Source: Rhodobacteraceae bacterium LMO-JJ12
Lineage (GTDB): Bacteria > Pseudomonadota > Alphaproteobacteria > Rhodobacterales > Rhodobacteraceae
Direction: 5' to 3'
Length of the DNA stretch: 64,000 nt
NCBI GenBank assembly: GCA_021555075.1
Contig: JAKGBX010000001.1
Span: forward strand, 620,001-684,000
In this document: one piece after another, positions 9,540-18,771 of the stretch
How positions within the stretch are numbered: the first letter of the stretch is position 1
How the letters are laid out: the number at the start of each line of letters is the position of its first letter
Translations under genes and position numbers: made by a program
Notes under the pieces: generated by a model
Seen by the model: the letters and a program-made list of their open reading frames with translations, nothing else
The model's database searches: none
What the model was told of the DNA's origin: nothing

Positions 9540-9736
9540 TGCTGGGTGTTGCATTGCTGGCCCTCGGGCTGGTGCTGATTGTGGAGGGGCTGGTCTATGC
9601 GCTGGCCCCTTCGCTTGTGGAAGACCTGCTGGAGGCTTTGAAGGCGATGCCGCCAGAGGCGCGGCGTCTGGTTGGAATGCTGGCGCTTGTCGTTGGATTG
9701 TTGCTGGTCTGGATTGCTAAGGCCATGGGAGCGTAA
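9536..9736 (+). CDS. DUF2065 small membrane protein
   Basis: A 66-residue protein with two hydrophobic helices (about 2-24 and 45-63) separated by a short charged segment containing EDLLEALKAMPPEARRLVG. This matches DUF2065 (YjeT-like), which in many Proteobacteria lies immediately after hflC. The ATG overlaps the hflC stop. The role is unknown; the conserved position suggests involvement with the HflKC-FtsH complex. Both the coupling and the family pattern make it a real gene despite its size. Confidence 0.88.
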   Translation: MMLGVALLALGLVLIVEGLVYALAPSLVEDLLEALKAMPPEARRLVGMLALVVGLLLVWIAKAMGA

Positions 9737-9844
9737 GATGACACCATGGTTATTCGCGCCAAAAAAGCGGTCTTGGTGCAGGCCTGTCCGACCGTCTCAA
9801 CCCTTCGCATGACTTCACAATCGGTTGAGCGGCGCTGCGCGGGT

Positions 9845-9872
9845 TTGAGTTGCGCCTGTTTCCTCCTACATT
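9845..9872 (+). promoter_or_regulatory. Possible sigma-70-type promoter of the DegP-like gene
   Basis: TTGAGT (9845-9850) and TACATT (9867-9872) are separated by 16 bp, about 70 bp upstream of the protease start. The gap between the DUF2065 gene and the protease is 203 bp and holds no other convincing coding frame. The match is moderate and unsupported by any other evidence. Confidence 0.35.
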
Positions 9873-9888
9873 ACACTCTACACACAAA

Positions 9889-9908
9889 TGGCCCGGACAT
9901 CCGGGCCA
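9889..9908 (+). other. Perfect hairpin in the 5' leader of the DegP-like gene
   Basis: TGGCCCGG, loop ACAT, CCGGGCCA: an eight-base-pair perfect stem ending 17 bases before the AAGGGAG ribosome-binding site. There is no T-run, so it is not a terminator. It may affect translation or mRNA stability, or mark an upstream transcript end. Confidence 0.55.
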
Positions 9909-9939
9909 GACGAATCCGGATATCAAGGGAGATACGCGT

Positions 9940-11415
9940 GTGACTGATCAGGTAGTTGTAAGAACCCTGAACGATAATCGACAGCGGCATGTTCTGAAAG
10001 CGTTCGGGATGAGCGCGTTGGTGATGCTGTTTATGCTGGTTCAGGCGTTACAGGCGGCGGCACAGCAAAGCTTTGCCGATCTGGCCGACAAGATTAGCCC
10101 GGCGGTGGTAAATATCACCACCTCGACCGTGGTGGCGCGCGGGACAGGGCCCGGGCCGATCGTGCCCGAGGGTAGCCCGTTCGAAGATTTCTTTCGCGAA
10201 TTTCAGGACCGCAACCGGCAGGACGGCGAGAGGCCGCGCCGCTCGTCTGCTCTGGGATCGGGTTTTGTCATCTCTGAAGACGGCTATATCGTGACCAATA
10301 ATCATGTGATCGAGAGCGCCGACGAAATCGTGATTGAATTCTTTTCGGGCAGTGAATTGCCCGCCACGGTTATCGGGACAGACCCGAACACCGATATTGC
10401 GCTGCTGAAAGTCGAAGCAGAAACACCGTTGCCATTTGTGAGCTTTGGCGACAGTGACACCGCCCGCGTGGGCGATTGGGTGATGGCCATGGGCAACCCG
10501 CTGGGTCAGGGCTTCTCGGTTTCCGCCGGGATCGTCTCGCAACGCGGCCGCGCCCTTTCGGGTGCCTATGACGATTACATTCAGACTGATGCCGCGATCA
10601 ACCGGGGCAACTCGGGCGGGCCGCTGTTCAACATGGATGGCAATGTGATCGGGGTGAACACCGCGATTCTCAGCCCTAATGGCGGCTCGATCGGGATTGG
10701 CTTTTCGATGTCGTCGAATGTTGTGAGCAAGGTTATCACCCAGCTCAAGGAGTTTGGCGAAACCCGCCGGGGTTGGCTGGGTGTGCGCATTCAGGATGTG
10801 ACCGAGGATGTGTCCGAAGCGATCGGTCTGGAGAAGGTGGCGGGCGCGCTTGTCACTGATGTGCCGGACGGACCGGCCAAGGAAGGCGGCATGCAATCGG
10901 GCGATGTGATCCTGTCTTTTGATGGTGTGGATGTGGCCGATACCCGTGGGCTGGTGCGCCAGGTTGGCAACGCCGAAGTCGGCAAGGCGGTGCGCGTTGT
11001 GGTGTTTCGTGACGGCAAGACACAGACCTTGAAAATCACACTGGGTCGGCGAGAGGACGCCGAGGGCGCAGTGCCCGCCGCGCAGCCGGGCGGCGACGAC
11101 AAGAGCGAGGCGCCTAAGGAAAAGGTTGTTCTGGGGATGACCTTGGTGCCGCTGACCGAAGAGTTGCGTGGGCAGCTTGACCTTGCCGATAATGCCGAGG
11201 GGCTGGTGGTGCGCGACATCGACGAAATGTCGGAAGCTTATGAGAAGGGCCTTCGCGCCGGGGATCTGATCACCGAAGCGGGCCAACAGAAGGTCAAGGC
11301 CATCTCGGATCTCGACTCACGGATTGAAGAGGCCAAGGAGGCGGGGCGCAAATCGCTTCTGCTTCTAGTGCGCCGGGCGGGGGATCCGCGCTTTGTGGCG
11401 ATCTCGATCGAGTAA
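9940..11415 (+). CDS. DegP/HtrA-family periplasmic serine protease (Do-like)
   Basis: Periplasmic protease/chaperone acting on misfolded envelope proteins. The chosen start is GTG 9940, with AAGGGAG eight bases upstream, giving 491 residues; a longer frame from 9850 crosses the leader hairpin. A signal sequence spans about residues 20-43 (ALVMLFMLVQALQAAAQQ). The trypsin-like domain shows His122 (TNNHVIE), Asp152 (NTDIALLKV) and Ser225 (GNSGGPL). Two PDZ domains follow (about 285-375 and 400-490), the first preceded by RRGWLGVRIQ. Placement after hflKC-DUF2065 groups two membrane and periplasmic quality-control systems. Could equally be called MucD or DegQ; paralogue naming cannot be settled here. 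Confidence 0.93.
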   Translation: MTDQVVVRTLNDNRQRHVLKAFGMSALVMLFMLVQALQAAAQQSFADLADKISPAVVNITTSTVVARGTGPGPIVPEGSPFEDFFREFQDRNRQDGERPRRSSALGSGFVISEDGYIVTNNHVIESADEIVIEFFSGSELPATVIGTDPNTDIALLKVEAETPLPFVSFGDSDTARVGDWVMAMGNPLGQGFSVSAGIVSQRGRALSGAYDDYIQTDAAINRGNSGGPLFNMDGNVIGVNTAILSPNGGSIGIGFSMSSNVVSKVITQLKEFGETRRGWLGVRIQDVTEDVSEAIGLEKVAGALVTDVPDGPAKEGGMQSGDVILSFDGVDVADTRGLVRQVGNAEVGKAVRVVVFRDGKTQTLKITLGRREDAEGAVPAAQPGGDDKSEAPKEKVVLGMTLVPLTEELRGQLDLADNAEGLVVRDIDEMSEAYEKGLRAGDLITEAGQQKVKAISDLDSRIEEAKEAGRKSLLLLVRRAGDPRFVAISIE

Positions 11416-11451
11416 GCCAACCGAGTAAGCCAAACCGGTGATGAAAACGAT

Positions 11452-11476
11452 GCGGCCGCCCTTGTTGGGTGGCCGC
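11452..11476 (+). terminator. Hairpin after the DegP-like gene
   Basis: GCGGCCGCCC, loop TTGTT, GGGTGGCCGC form a ten-pair stem with one G-T pair, 36 bases after the stop codon. Only a weak T-rich stretch (CAATTTG) follows, so termination efficiency is uncertain. It also lies beyond the 3' end of the convergent lipoprotein gene. Confidence 0.6.
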
Positions 11477-11536
11477 ACTCAATTTGCGAGGCGGATATGT
11501 GATAGGCATATCCTGCGGGGCAGGTGGGGCGCTTGG

Positions 11537-12070
11537 TTAGTCTGCTTCCGGGCGGTCCATGGCGACCAGCCCGAGTTTGCGCGCCGCCGAAAGCGACAGG
11601 ATTGCGCTATTGAGCCCCTGAGGCTCCTGGTAGCGGCGGATGGCGCGCAGGGTTCGTGTGTCCATTTCACCGGTGATGGTACCGCGATAGTGGCCGCGCG
11701 CGGCGAGCGCGCGTTGAAGCGAGGCCAGGAAATCGGGCGTCAATTGCTCCTCGCAGGGGGTCTGAAACCACAGCTCGCGGCGTTCCTTGACGATGGCACG
11801 TCGAGTTTCGAGCTTGTAGATCGGTTCGGCCAGGACGGTGCCATCGTCAAGCACTTCGGCGGGTTGAAGGAGAACACGTTCTGTCACGGTTTCAATCACC
11901 GCCGGAGTGACATCCTTGCCCCAGCAACTGCCTTCGGGCGCGCCGGGGGGCGCACGTTCGTGGGTTTCCATGAGTACAGGCTCACTGAGCCCTGCAAGAG
12001 GATCTGCGCCGTCGCAGGCGACAAGTGCGCCAAGCGCGCTGATACTGGCTACTATGCCCCTGAGGTTCAT
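11537..12070 (-). CDS. Lipoprotein with peptidoglycan-binding-like domain
   Basis: A 177-residue protein with a short lipoprotein signal (MNLRGIVASISALGALVAC; lipobox LVAC with Cys19). The middle region has two cysteines (residues about 49 and 105) that may form a disulfide. The C-terminal 65 residues, beginning near FLASLQRALAARGHYRGTI, resemble a PG_binding_1 domain (LQ..L...G...G..D..T..A...YQ pattern). It probably tethers an outer-membrane-anchored lipoprotein to the cell wall. It stands alone and is convergent with the protease gene; its upstream gap (12071-12333) is a divergent promoter region shared with the ferredoxin gene. Confidence 0.75.
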   Translation of the reverse strand: MNLRGIVASISALGALVACDGADPLAGLSEPVLMETHERAPPGAPEGSCWGKDVTPAVIETVTERVLLQPAEVLDDGTVLAEPIYKLETRRAIVKERRELWFQTPCEEQLTPDFLASLQRALAARGHYRGTITGEMDTRTLRAIRRYQEPQGLNSAILSLSAARKLGLVAMDRPEAD

Positions 12071-12303
12071 GGCTGTGGCTGCTCTGCCCTGAATTGATTG
12101 ATTGATTGAAGTCTAGCTGGTTTGGCAAGGATGGGAAAGCTGGCTTGGCGCGCGCGCCCCCGAGCGTGCCGATTTGGCGGGGAGTGGTGTGCAAACCGCG
12201 TCGAAACAAAGCCGCGCCATGGTGTGAATACGCCTGTTTTGGTGGGCGGATCGCCGCAAATGGGGCTGGCGGGCCGCGAGAGGCTTGTCTAGAACGATGC
12301 TGA

Positions 12304-12656
<353 letters not shown>

Positions 12657-12657
<1 letters not shown>

Positions 12658-13436
12658 TGCGGCGCGGCGCGGGGGTTCTCTTCGCTTGCCTCGCGGTGCT
12701 CTTGGCGGGGGCCGACGTGGGTCGTGCCGATGACGGGGCGGTGATTTCCCAAGCGGAGTTTTCCGAGCCGACAGGCCGTTATGATCACGGCATTCTGGGC
12801 GATGCGATAGAATGGGGCAATCTGCGCATCACCGTCGGGCGCGCCCAAGGCGGCAAGGCGGGAGTATTTCAGGGCAAGACCTCGCTGAGCTATGAAATAA
12901 GGCTGCCCGAGACGCTGGTTTACGAGGATATTGCGCCGCGCCTTTGGGACGTTACCGGGGACGGCAGGCCCGAGGTGGTCGTGATTCAAAGCCATCTGGC
13001 CAAGGGGGCGCGGCTGTTGGTGATCGGCCTGGAGGCGGGCAAGCCTGTTGCGCTGGCGGCGACGCCATTTATCGGGCAAAGCCATCGCTGGCTTGCGCCG
13101 GTGGGCGCGGCGGATCTGGATGGCGATGGGCATATCGAGATCGCCTATATCGACCGGCCGCATCTGGCCAAGGTGCTGCGGATCTGGCGGCTGGAGGGGG
13201 GCACACTGGGTCATGTGGCGGATATTCCGGGGCTGACCAATCACAAGATCGGCTGGGATGTGATCCCCGGCGGTATCCGCGATTGCGGCGGCGGGCCTGA
13301 GGTGATCACCGCCGATGCCGGCTGGCGACGGGTCGTGGCGACGACCTTCCGGGGTGGCAAACCGGTGACGCGCCCGCTGGCCGCGTTCAATTCAGTCGGG
13401 GATTTTGCGCCGGTGATGGCTTGTCGCCCGGAATAA
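12657..13436 (+). CDS. Secreted FG-GAP/VCBS-type repeat protein
   Basis: About 259 residues from ATG 12657, which overlaps the ferredoxin TGA by one base; a TTG one codon earlier is an alternative. The N-terminus is a cleavable signal peptide (GVLFACLAVLLAGADVGRAD). The body has repeated Asp-rich calcium-loop motifs: WDVTGDGRPEVVVI (about residue 96) and AADLDGDGHIEIAYID (about 150), plus a third degenerate copy, as in FG-GAP beta-propeller blades. Likely a periplasmic or secreted beta-propeller fragment with unknown ligand. Confidence 0.78.
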
Positions 13437-13474
13437 GGCTGGGCCAGAGCGTCAAACTGTGATGAATTGGGCAG

Positions 13475-14542
13475 ATGATGCGCGCTTACACCCTTACGGT
13501 TCTTTCCCTTCTGGCTCTGCTGGCGGCTTGTGCGCGTCCGGCTGTTACCGGCCTGAGCGCGCTTCCCGAGGGGCTGGACGTGCAGAACATCTTTGTGGCG
13601 ACACAGCGCGGCATCGGGCAGATGGGTTCGATGTTTGGCGCGCGGCGCAATACCAAGGTGAATTACGGCCAGATCAGCATCTCGATCCCGCCGGAGCATC
13701 AGCCGGGCCAGCTTGAACGCGGCAAAGGGGTTGTCGATCCGGCCAAGTTTTTCGCCCCGGTCGCGGCCGAGAATTACGCCGATGTGGCGGCGTTTACCCG
13801 TGCGGTGCGGCGCGAGCAGGTGCCACAGGGCGACGTGTTGGTCTATGTGCATGGCTACAACAACACGCTGGAGGATGCGGCGTTTCGCCTGGCCCAGATC
13901 CGCCATGATTTTGGCCTGACCGATCCGGCGATCCTGTTTGCCTGGCCTTCGGCGGGGGATGCGCGCGGCTATATCTATGATCGTGACTCGGTGCTGTTTG
14001 CACGCGATGGCTTTGAAGAGTTGATCCGCGGATTGCGCGCGAATGGGCAACGGCGGATTTTCATTCTGGCGCATTCGATGGGCGGGTATCTGACCATGGA
14101 AGCGCTGCGCCAGATGGCGCTGAAGGGGGACCGCCACATGATGGATGCGATCAGCGCGGTGGTGTTGATGTCGCCCGACATCGATCCGGACGTGTTTCGC
14201 CATCAGGCTGAAGCCATTGGCAAACTGCCGCAACCCTTTCTGATCATGACGTCGCGCAAGGACAGGGTTCTGACATTTGCCGAGCTATTGACCGGGCGCA
14301 AGCCGCGGCTTGGGCGGATCGAGGACCAGAAGGCCGTGGACGGGCTTGATGTGACGGTGGTGGATCTTACGGATCTGGACGATGGCAGCGCGGGCGGCCA
14401 CATGGTCGCGGCGAGTTCCAGCACGGCGATCCAGCTTCTGAAGGGGCTGGATGAGCAGATCCGTCAGGGGCGAACCGGTCAACTGAGAGATTTCGTCTTG
14501 CTGGGCAAGGATCAGCGCGAAGGGTTGTTGTTGGCGCAATAG
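13475..14542 (+). CDS. DUF900-family alpha/beta hydrolase lipoprotein
   Basis: A 355-residue protein with lipoprotein signal (LTVLSLLALLAACARPA, Cys19). The hydrolase core shows the oxyanion strand VLVYVHGYNNT, a FAWPSAG motif typical of DUF900, and the nucleophile elbow LAHSMGGYLTMEAL (Ser in AHSMGG). A late His lies in GGHMVAASS. Members are esterase/lipase-like with unknown substrates. A tandem ATGATG sits at the start with weak ribosome binding; translation may depend on the upstream FG-GAP gene 38 bp away. Confidence 0.85.
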   Translation: MMRAYTLTVLSLLALLAACARPAVTGLSALPEGLDVQNIFVATQRGIGQMGSMFGARRNTKVNYGQISISIPPEHQPGQLERGKGVVDPAKFFAPVAAENYADVAAFTRAVRREQVPQGDVLVYVHGYNNTLEDAAFRLAQIRHDFGLTDPAILFAWPSAGDARGYIYDRDSVLFARDGFEELIRGLRANGQRRIFILAHSMGGYLTMEALRQMALKGDRHMMDAISAVVLMSPDIDPDVFRHQAEAIGKLPQPFLIMTSRKDRVLTFAELLTGRKPRLGRIEDQKAVDGLDVTVVDLTDLDDGSAGGHMVAASSSTAIQLLKGLDEQIRQGRTGQLRDFVLLGKDQREGLLLAQ

Positions 14543-14614
14543 CCTGAGGATTGCGCGGATTTGAGGCGCAGACTAGGCTGGGCCTCTGGATTTTATGCAA
14601 CGGAGGGCGTGAGC

Positions 14615-14884
14615 ATGGCCGGTGGATGGGCCAAGGACGGCGCGGTAAGCGAACAGATCGAAGCCTCGATTTCGGATGAATTGGCGCGGATGAAGGCGCG
14701 GCGCGGGCCGGTGGGCGAGAGTCTGACGCACTGCGCGGAATGTGACGAGCCGATCCCCGAGAAGCGACGCGAGGCCATTCCCGGCGTGAAGCTATGCATT
14801 GATTGTGCGTCGGAGCGGGATGGAGCGGCAAAGGCACGCGGGGGGATTAACCGGCGGGGGAGCAAGGACAGTCAGTTGAAGTGA
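14615..14884 (+). CDS. DksA/TraR-type zinc finger protein
   Basis: From ATG 14615 (GGAGGG seven bases upstream) the protein has 89 residues. A short helical N-terminus (ISDELARMKARRG) is followed by a four-cysteine zinc finger CAECDEPIPEKRR...LCIDCASE, the DksA/TraR signature. It is much shorter than DksA (about 151) and lacks the long coiled coil with the acidic Asp tip, so it is a TraR/YbiI-like member whose action on RNA polymerase is uncertain. A longer frame upstream has no family resemblance. Confidence 0.85.
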   Translation: MAGGWAKDGAVSEQIEASISDELARMKARRGPVGESLTHCAECDEPIPEKRREAIPGVKLCIDCASERDGAAKARGGINRRGSKDSQLK

Positions 14885-14893
14885 GTGAGGAGC

Positions 14894-14929
14894 GCGGCCG
14901 TGATAGCCTAAGCGAAATTGCGCGGCCGC
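14894..14929. terminator. Inverted repeat between convergent genes
   Basis: GCGGCCG (14894-14900) and CGGCCGC (14923-14929) flank a 22-base loop between the ends of the DksA-like gene and the methyltransferase gene. No T-run is present on either side. Could serve both strands; weak evidence. Confidence 0.35.
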
Positions 14930-14939
14930 AATGGCCCGT

Positions 14940-15731
14940 TCACTTGTAAGCGAGCGCTACATTCACCGCATCAGGATAGACAAGCCGGTCGCCTTGGACA
15001 TAATCGCTGAGTGCATCCGCGACATCATCGATAAGGGACGTCTTTGCAGTATCACTAAGCGCCAGAAACGCGCCCGCAATCGGCATAGAGCCGAGGTGCA
15101 GAGGGACGAATTCCTCAGCACGCGGCACGTTGATCGACAATTCCTGTCTGTGAATGTTGATATCGGAAAACCCTGCTTTGCTGACCTGATTGGTCAAGAT
15201 GTCTGCAGAAGGGGTTTCGCGCTGCGAGCGCTGTTTGTTGGCAATCTCGGGCGATATGTGGCGTTCGACCGCAGCGCATATCGCTTTGGTATAGGCGCTA
15301 TGACCGTCCCAGATCGAAAAGGCCATGCGCCCACCCGGAGCCAGCAGGCGTCTGAATTCTTTGAGTGCGGCGGGCTTGTCGGGGAAATAATGATACCCGT
15401 GTTGGGACATGACGACATCGTAGGCCCCTGACGACAACCCGTTTTCGCAGACATCGCTTTGAACCCACGTGATGTTGAGATCTTCGGCAAGTTCCTTTGC
15501 TTTGGAAATCATAGAGGTGTTGTTGTCGAGGCCGACGACTGCGCCGTCTGGACCGACCCTTTCAATGGCCAGTCTTGTCGTAACACCAGTGCCACAAGCG
15601 ACGTCCAGCACCCTTTCAGAAGGCTGAAGCGACAGGACATCGACCAAGGCTTTTGCCCATCGACCAAACCACAGCGGGACCATAACCTGTTCATAGATTT
15701 CGGGACCGCTTCCGGCCAATTGGAACGTCAT
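14940..15731 (-). CDS. Class I SAM-dependent methyltransferase
   Basis: A 263-residue protein with the class I Rossmann motifs: VLDVACGTGVTTR (motif I, about residues 41-53), VGLDNNTSMI with an acidic SAM-binding Asp, WVQSDVCENG, and a late LLAPGGRMAFSIW. This is the Methyltransf_11/UbiE style, but small-molecule specificity cannot be assigned. Codon use looks less GC-biased than in neighbouring genes, which suggests acquisition by transfer. It is isolated: convergent with the DksA-like gene and separated from pepF by 174 bp. Confidence 0.82.
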   Translation of the reverse strand: MTFQLAGSGPEIYEQVMVPLWFGRWAKALVDVLSLQPSERVLDVACGTGVTTRLAIERVGPDGAVVGLDNNTSMISKAKELAEDLNITWVQSDVCENGLSSGAYDVVMSQHGYHYFPDKPAALKEFRRLLAPGGRMAFSIWDGHSAYTKAICAAVERHISPEIANKQRSQRETPSADILTNQVSKAGFSDINIHRQELSINVPRAEEFVPLHLGSMPIAGAFLALSDTAKTSLIDDVADALSDYVQGDRLVYPDAVNVALAYK

Positions 15732-15905
15732 GTCAAACCCCCAGCCGTTTTGTGCAATTCGTGGTGGTCAAAAAAATGCTGATTATTAAGAACCTCTGGG
15801 AGCGAGGTTAGTCGGCAGTTGTTGTACAGGTCAACGGAGTCCGAATTCTTCAGGTCGGGGTTTCCTGCCGAATTCGTTCAACAGTTGCGGCCGTTCAGCT
15901 AAAAG

Positions 15906-17726
15906 TCACCCCTCCATCGCTTCCAGTTCATCAATGAAGCCCGAGATCATGCTGAGGCCCTTGTCCCAGAATTTCGGGTCGGAGGCATCCAAGCCAAACG
16001 GTGCCAGAAGCTCGGAATGGTGTTTGGAGCCGCCGGCTTTCAGCATGTCGAAATACTTGTCCTGGAAGCCGTCGGGGTTTTCCTCGTAGACCGCATACAA
16101 AGCGTTCACCAATCCGTCGCCGAAGGCATAGGCGTAGACGTAGAACGGTGAGTGGATGAAATGCGGGATGTAGGCCCAGAAGGTTTCATACCCGTCCATG
16201 TATTCGAAGGACGGGCCGAGGCTCTCGGCCTGCACCGACATCCAGATGGCGTTGATATCGTCTGGGGTCAACTCGCCCTTGCGGCGGGCGGCGTGGAGTT
16301 TGCACTCAAAGTCATAAAACGCAATCTGGCGCACCACCGTGTTGATCATGTCTTCGACCTTGCCGGCCAGAAGCACTTTGCGCTGTTCCTGGGTCTTGGC
16401 ACCGTCAAGCATCTTGCGGAAGGTGAGCATTTCGCCAAACACAGAGGCGGTTTCGGCAAGCGTGAGCGGTGTTGAGGAGAGCATTTCGCCCTGATCAGCG
16501 GCCAGCACCTGATGCACACCGTGGCCGAGTTCGTGCGCGAGGGTCATCACGTCGCGCGGTTTGCCGAGGTAGTTCAGCATCACATAGGGGTGCACGTTGG
16601 TGACGGTCGGATGGGCGAAGGCACCGGGGGCCTTGCCGGGTTTCACGGCGGCGTCGATCCAGCCTTTGGAGAAGAACGGCGCGGCGATCTCGGCCATGCG
16701 GGGATCAAAGCCTGCATAGGCAGACATCACCATCTCCTGCGCCTCGTCCCAGCCGACGCTGCGGGGGTCTTCGATCGGCAGGGGAGCGTTGCGGTCCCAG
16801 ACCTGCATCACATCAAGGCCGAGCCATTTGCGTTTCAGCTCGTAATAACGGTGGCTGAGCTTGGGGTAGGCGGCGACAACCGCGTCGCGCAGGGCTTCAA
16901 CCACTTCGGGTTCGACATCGTTGGAGAGATGGCGGGCGGCCTGAGCGCTGGGCATGTGGCGCCAGCGGTCAATGATCTCTTTCTCCTTGGCCAATGTGTT
17001 GTGGACGCGGGCGAAAGTCTTGATATTCGCACCGAACACGCTGGCCAGCTCATGCGCGGCCTCTTCACGCTTGGCGCGGTCCGGGTCGGTCATGAAGTTG
17101 GTGGTGCCTTCGATATTGTAAGTCTCTCCGTCGACTTCAAATTCGAGGCCCGCGACGGTTTCATCGAAGAGTTTTTCCCACGCATCGCCGACAGCGCCGA
17201 GATCGTGCAGGAATTTTTCGAGTTCGTCCGAAAGCTGATAGGGGCGCATGGCGCGGCGGCGGTCGAGCACCGGCTTGTAGCGGGCAAGATCGGCGTTTTC
17301 GGCCAGTGCGGCGGAATAGGTCTCATCGGAAATCTGGTTGAACTCAAGCCAGTAAAACACCAGTGCGGCGGAGCCGTTGATGATCCGTTCCTGATTGTCG
17401 GACATGAACTTGGCGCGGGCGGCATCAGTGGTTTTCTGGTAATAGCGCAGGCCGACGTAGGACATGATGCGCCCGGCGATGTTGTCCATCTTTTCCGAAC
17501 GTTGGATGGATTTCAGCAGATCGGCGGCAGACAGATCGGCGAGCTTGCCTTCGTAATCGGCGGCAAAGCTCTGCGCCTCGGTCTCGAACCATTCGAGGTC
17601 TTGGGCGAGCTTGGGGTCGTCTTCGCCTGCGTAAAGATCAGTGAGGTTCCATTCCGGCAGATTGCCCAACTCCCCGCTTCCCGAACTGGCATTGGCGTCG
17701 CGGACGGGGAAGGGGAGATTGAGCAT
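15906..17726 (-). CDS. pepF: Oligoendopeptidase F (M3 family)
   Basis: Zinc metallopeptidase that degrades oligopeptides in the cytoplasm. The HEXXH zinc motif is HELGH in TLAHELGHGVHQ at about residue 396. Upstream are the M3B-specific NYLGKPRDV and the C-terminal FVYAYAFGDGLVNALY. The preferred start is ATG 17726, with AAAGG about eight bases before it, giving 606 residues, the usual M3B length. An ATG at 17741 and a frame reaching 17849 would overlap the upstream hydrolase gene with no family-like sequence. It is the last gene of an SCP2-hydrolase-pepF set on the minus strand. Confidence 0.93.
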   Translation of the reverse strand: MLNLPFPVRDANASSGSGELGNLPEWNLTDLYAGEDDPKLAQDLEWFETEAQSFAADYEGKLADLSAADLLKSIQRSEKMDNIAGRIMSYVGLRYYQKTTDAARAKFMSDNQERIINGSAALVFYWLEFNQISDETYSAALAENADLARYKPVLDRRRAMRPYQLSDELEKFLHDLGAVGDAWEKLFDETVAGLEFEVDGETYNIEGTTNFMTDPDRAKREEAAHELASVFGANIKTFARVHNTLAKEKEIIDRWRHMPSAQAARHLSNDVEPEVVEALRDAVVAAYPKLSHRYYELKRKWLGLDVMQVWDRNAPLPIEDPRSVGWDEAQEMVMSAYAGFDPRMAEIAAPFFSKGWIDAAVKPGKAPGAFAHPTVTNVHPYVMLNYLGKPRDVMTLAHELGHGVHQVLAADQGEMLSSTPLTLAETASVFGEMLTFRKMLDGAKTQEQRKVLLAGKVEDMINTVVRQIAFYDFECKLHAARRKGELTPDDINAIWMSVQAESLGPSFEYMDGYETFWAYIPHFIHSPFYVYAYAFGDGLVNALYAVYEENPDGFQDKYFDMLKAGGSKHHSELLAPFGLDASDPKFWDKGLSMISGFIDELEAMEG

Positions 17727-17802
17727 GGAAAGACCTTTCATTGCTGATTGCCCGGCAGAGATAAGCCGGGCACGCGCAGGTCTCAAGGGGGAAGGGCGTG
17801 GT

Positions 17803-18768
17803 TTAGGCCTGCGCGGTGGTGGGAAGGCTGTTGGTGCGGGCGCTGTCAAAGTAGGCCTGCATCATGTCGAGGAGACGCTTTTGCGTCTCGGGGCCTTCCA
17901 TCAGTACTTCGTGTTCGCCGGGATCAATCATTTCCAGCCGACCACCCGGCCACCTGTCCATGCGCGAATGGATGCGCGAGGTGTCGACGATGCGTTCGTT
18001 AACGCCAAGGAAAACGATGGCTGGTTGAGGCGGTGAGGGCATACGATCAAGCGCGCGGCATTCGCGCAGGGCTTCGTGCAGCCAGCGCAGTGAGGGGCCG
18101 CCAAGCAGAAGCTCGGGATGGGCGTCGATCTGGGCTTTCATATAGTCCCACATTGCGCGGTCGGTGGTCAGCATGTTGTCTTCAAAGGGTGCGGTGCTGA
18201 CATAGCTGGAAGAGCCGGTGCCGGGGGCATAGGCATGGCCCATTCCCATCAGCGTTCCGCCCCAAGCCAGTGCCCAAGCGGCGGGGCGGGTGGCTGCGGC
18301 CATCTTGATGCCCCACATCGGGCCGGTAAAGCAGGCGGCCGCGACAGGCAGGCCTTCGTGGAGTGCGCGAAGCCCGATGCAGCCACCCATGGAATGGGCA
18401 ATCAGGTAAAAGGGCTGGGGCAGGTTCAGCTCATGCGCTGCCGAGACCATGGCCTTCACGTCTTTTTGATAATCGGAGAACCAGTGCACGTGGCCCGTGG
18501 CGGGGTCATCTGCGAGCCGGTCAGCGATGCCTTGGCCGCGCCAGTCTATGCTAAGCGTGGCCAGCCCGCGTGCGGCCAGTTCGCAGGCTGTGCGGCCGTA
18601 TTTCTCGATATATTCGGTGCGACCGGGGAACAGCAGGACGGTGCCGGCGGGCGCGTCGCGGTTCCACAGCCCAATGCGGATACGCACCCCGTCTTCGCAG
18701 GTCAGCCAGCAGGTCTCTGCATCGCCGGGGCCTTCGGCTATCTGTGCGAAATAGGGTGCGTTTTCCAA
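17803..18768 (-). CDS. Alpha/beta hydrolase, lysophospholipase/monoacylglycerol lipase-like
   Basis: A 321-residue hydrolase of the Hydrolase_4 group. Motifs are the oxyanion segment LLFPGRTEYIEKYG, the conserved IDWRGQGIADRL, the nucleophile elbow IAHSMGGCIGLRAL (Ser in HSMGG), an acid near FLGVNERIVDTSRI, and a C-terminal His in DPGEHEVLME. This resembles PldB-type lysophospholipase L2. No signal peptide is present. It starts three bases after the SCP2 gene ends, forming an operon. Confidence 0.88.
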   Translation of the reverse strand: MENAPYFAQIAEGPGDAETCWLTCEDGVRIRIGLWNRDAPAGTVLLFPGRTEYIEKYGRTACELAARGLATLSIDWRGQGIADRLADDPATGHVHWFSDYQKDVKAMVSAAHELNLPQPFYLIAHSMGGCIGLRALHEGLPVAAACFTGPMWGIKMAAATRPAAWALAWGGTLMGMGHAYAPGTGSSSYVSTAPFEDNMLTTDRAMWDYMKAQIDAHPELLLGGPSLRWLHEALRECRALDRMPSPPQPAIVFLGVNERIVDTSRIHSRMDRWPGGRLEMIDPGEHEVLMEGPETQKRLLDMMQAYFDSARTNSLPTTAQA

Positions 18769-18771
18769 GAT

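Noticed and set aside
12093-12108. Four tandem ATTG units just upstream of the peptidoglycan-binding lipoprotein gene
   Set aside because: Too few copies to support slipped-strand phase variation.
13475-14542. Possible lipase operon with the FG-GAP gene
   Set aside because: The two genes are close but no functional link is visible; kept as separate annotations.
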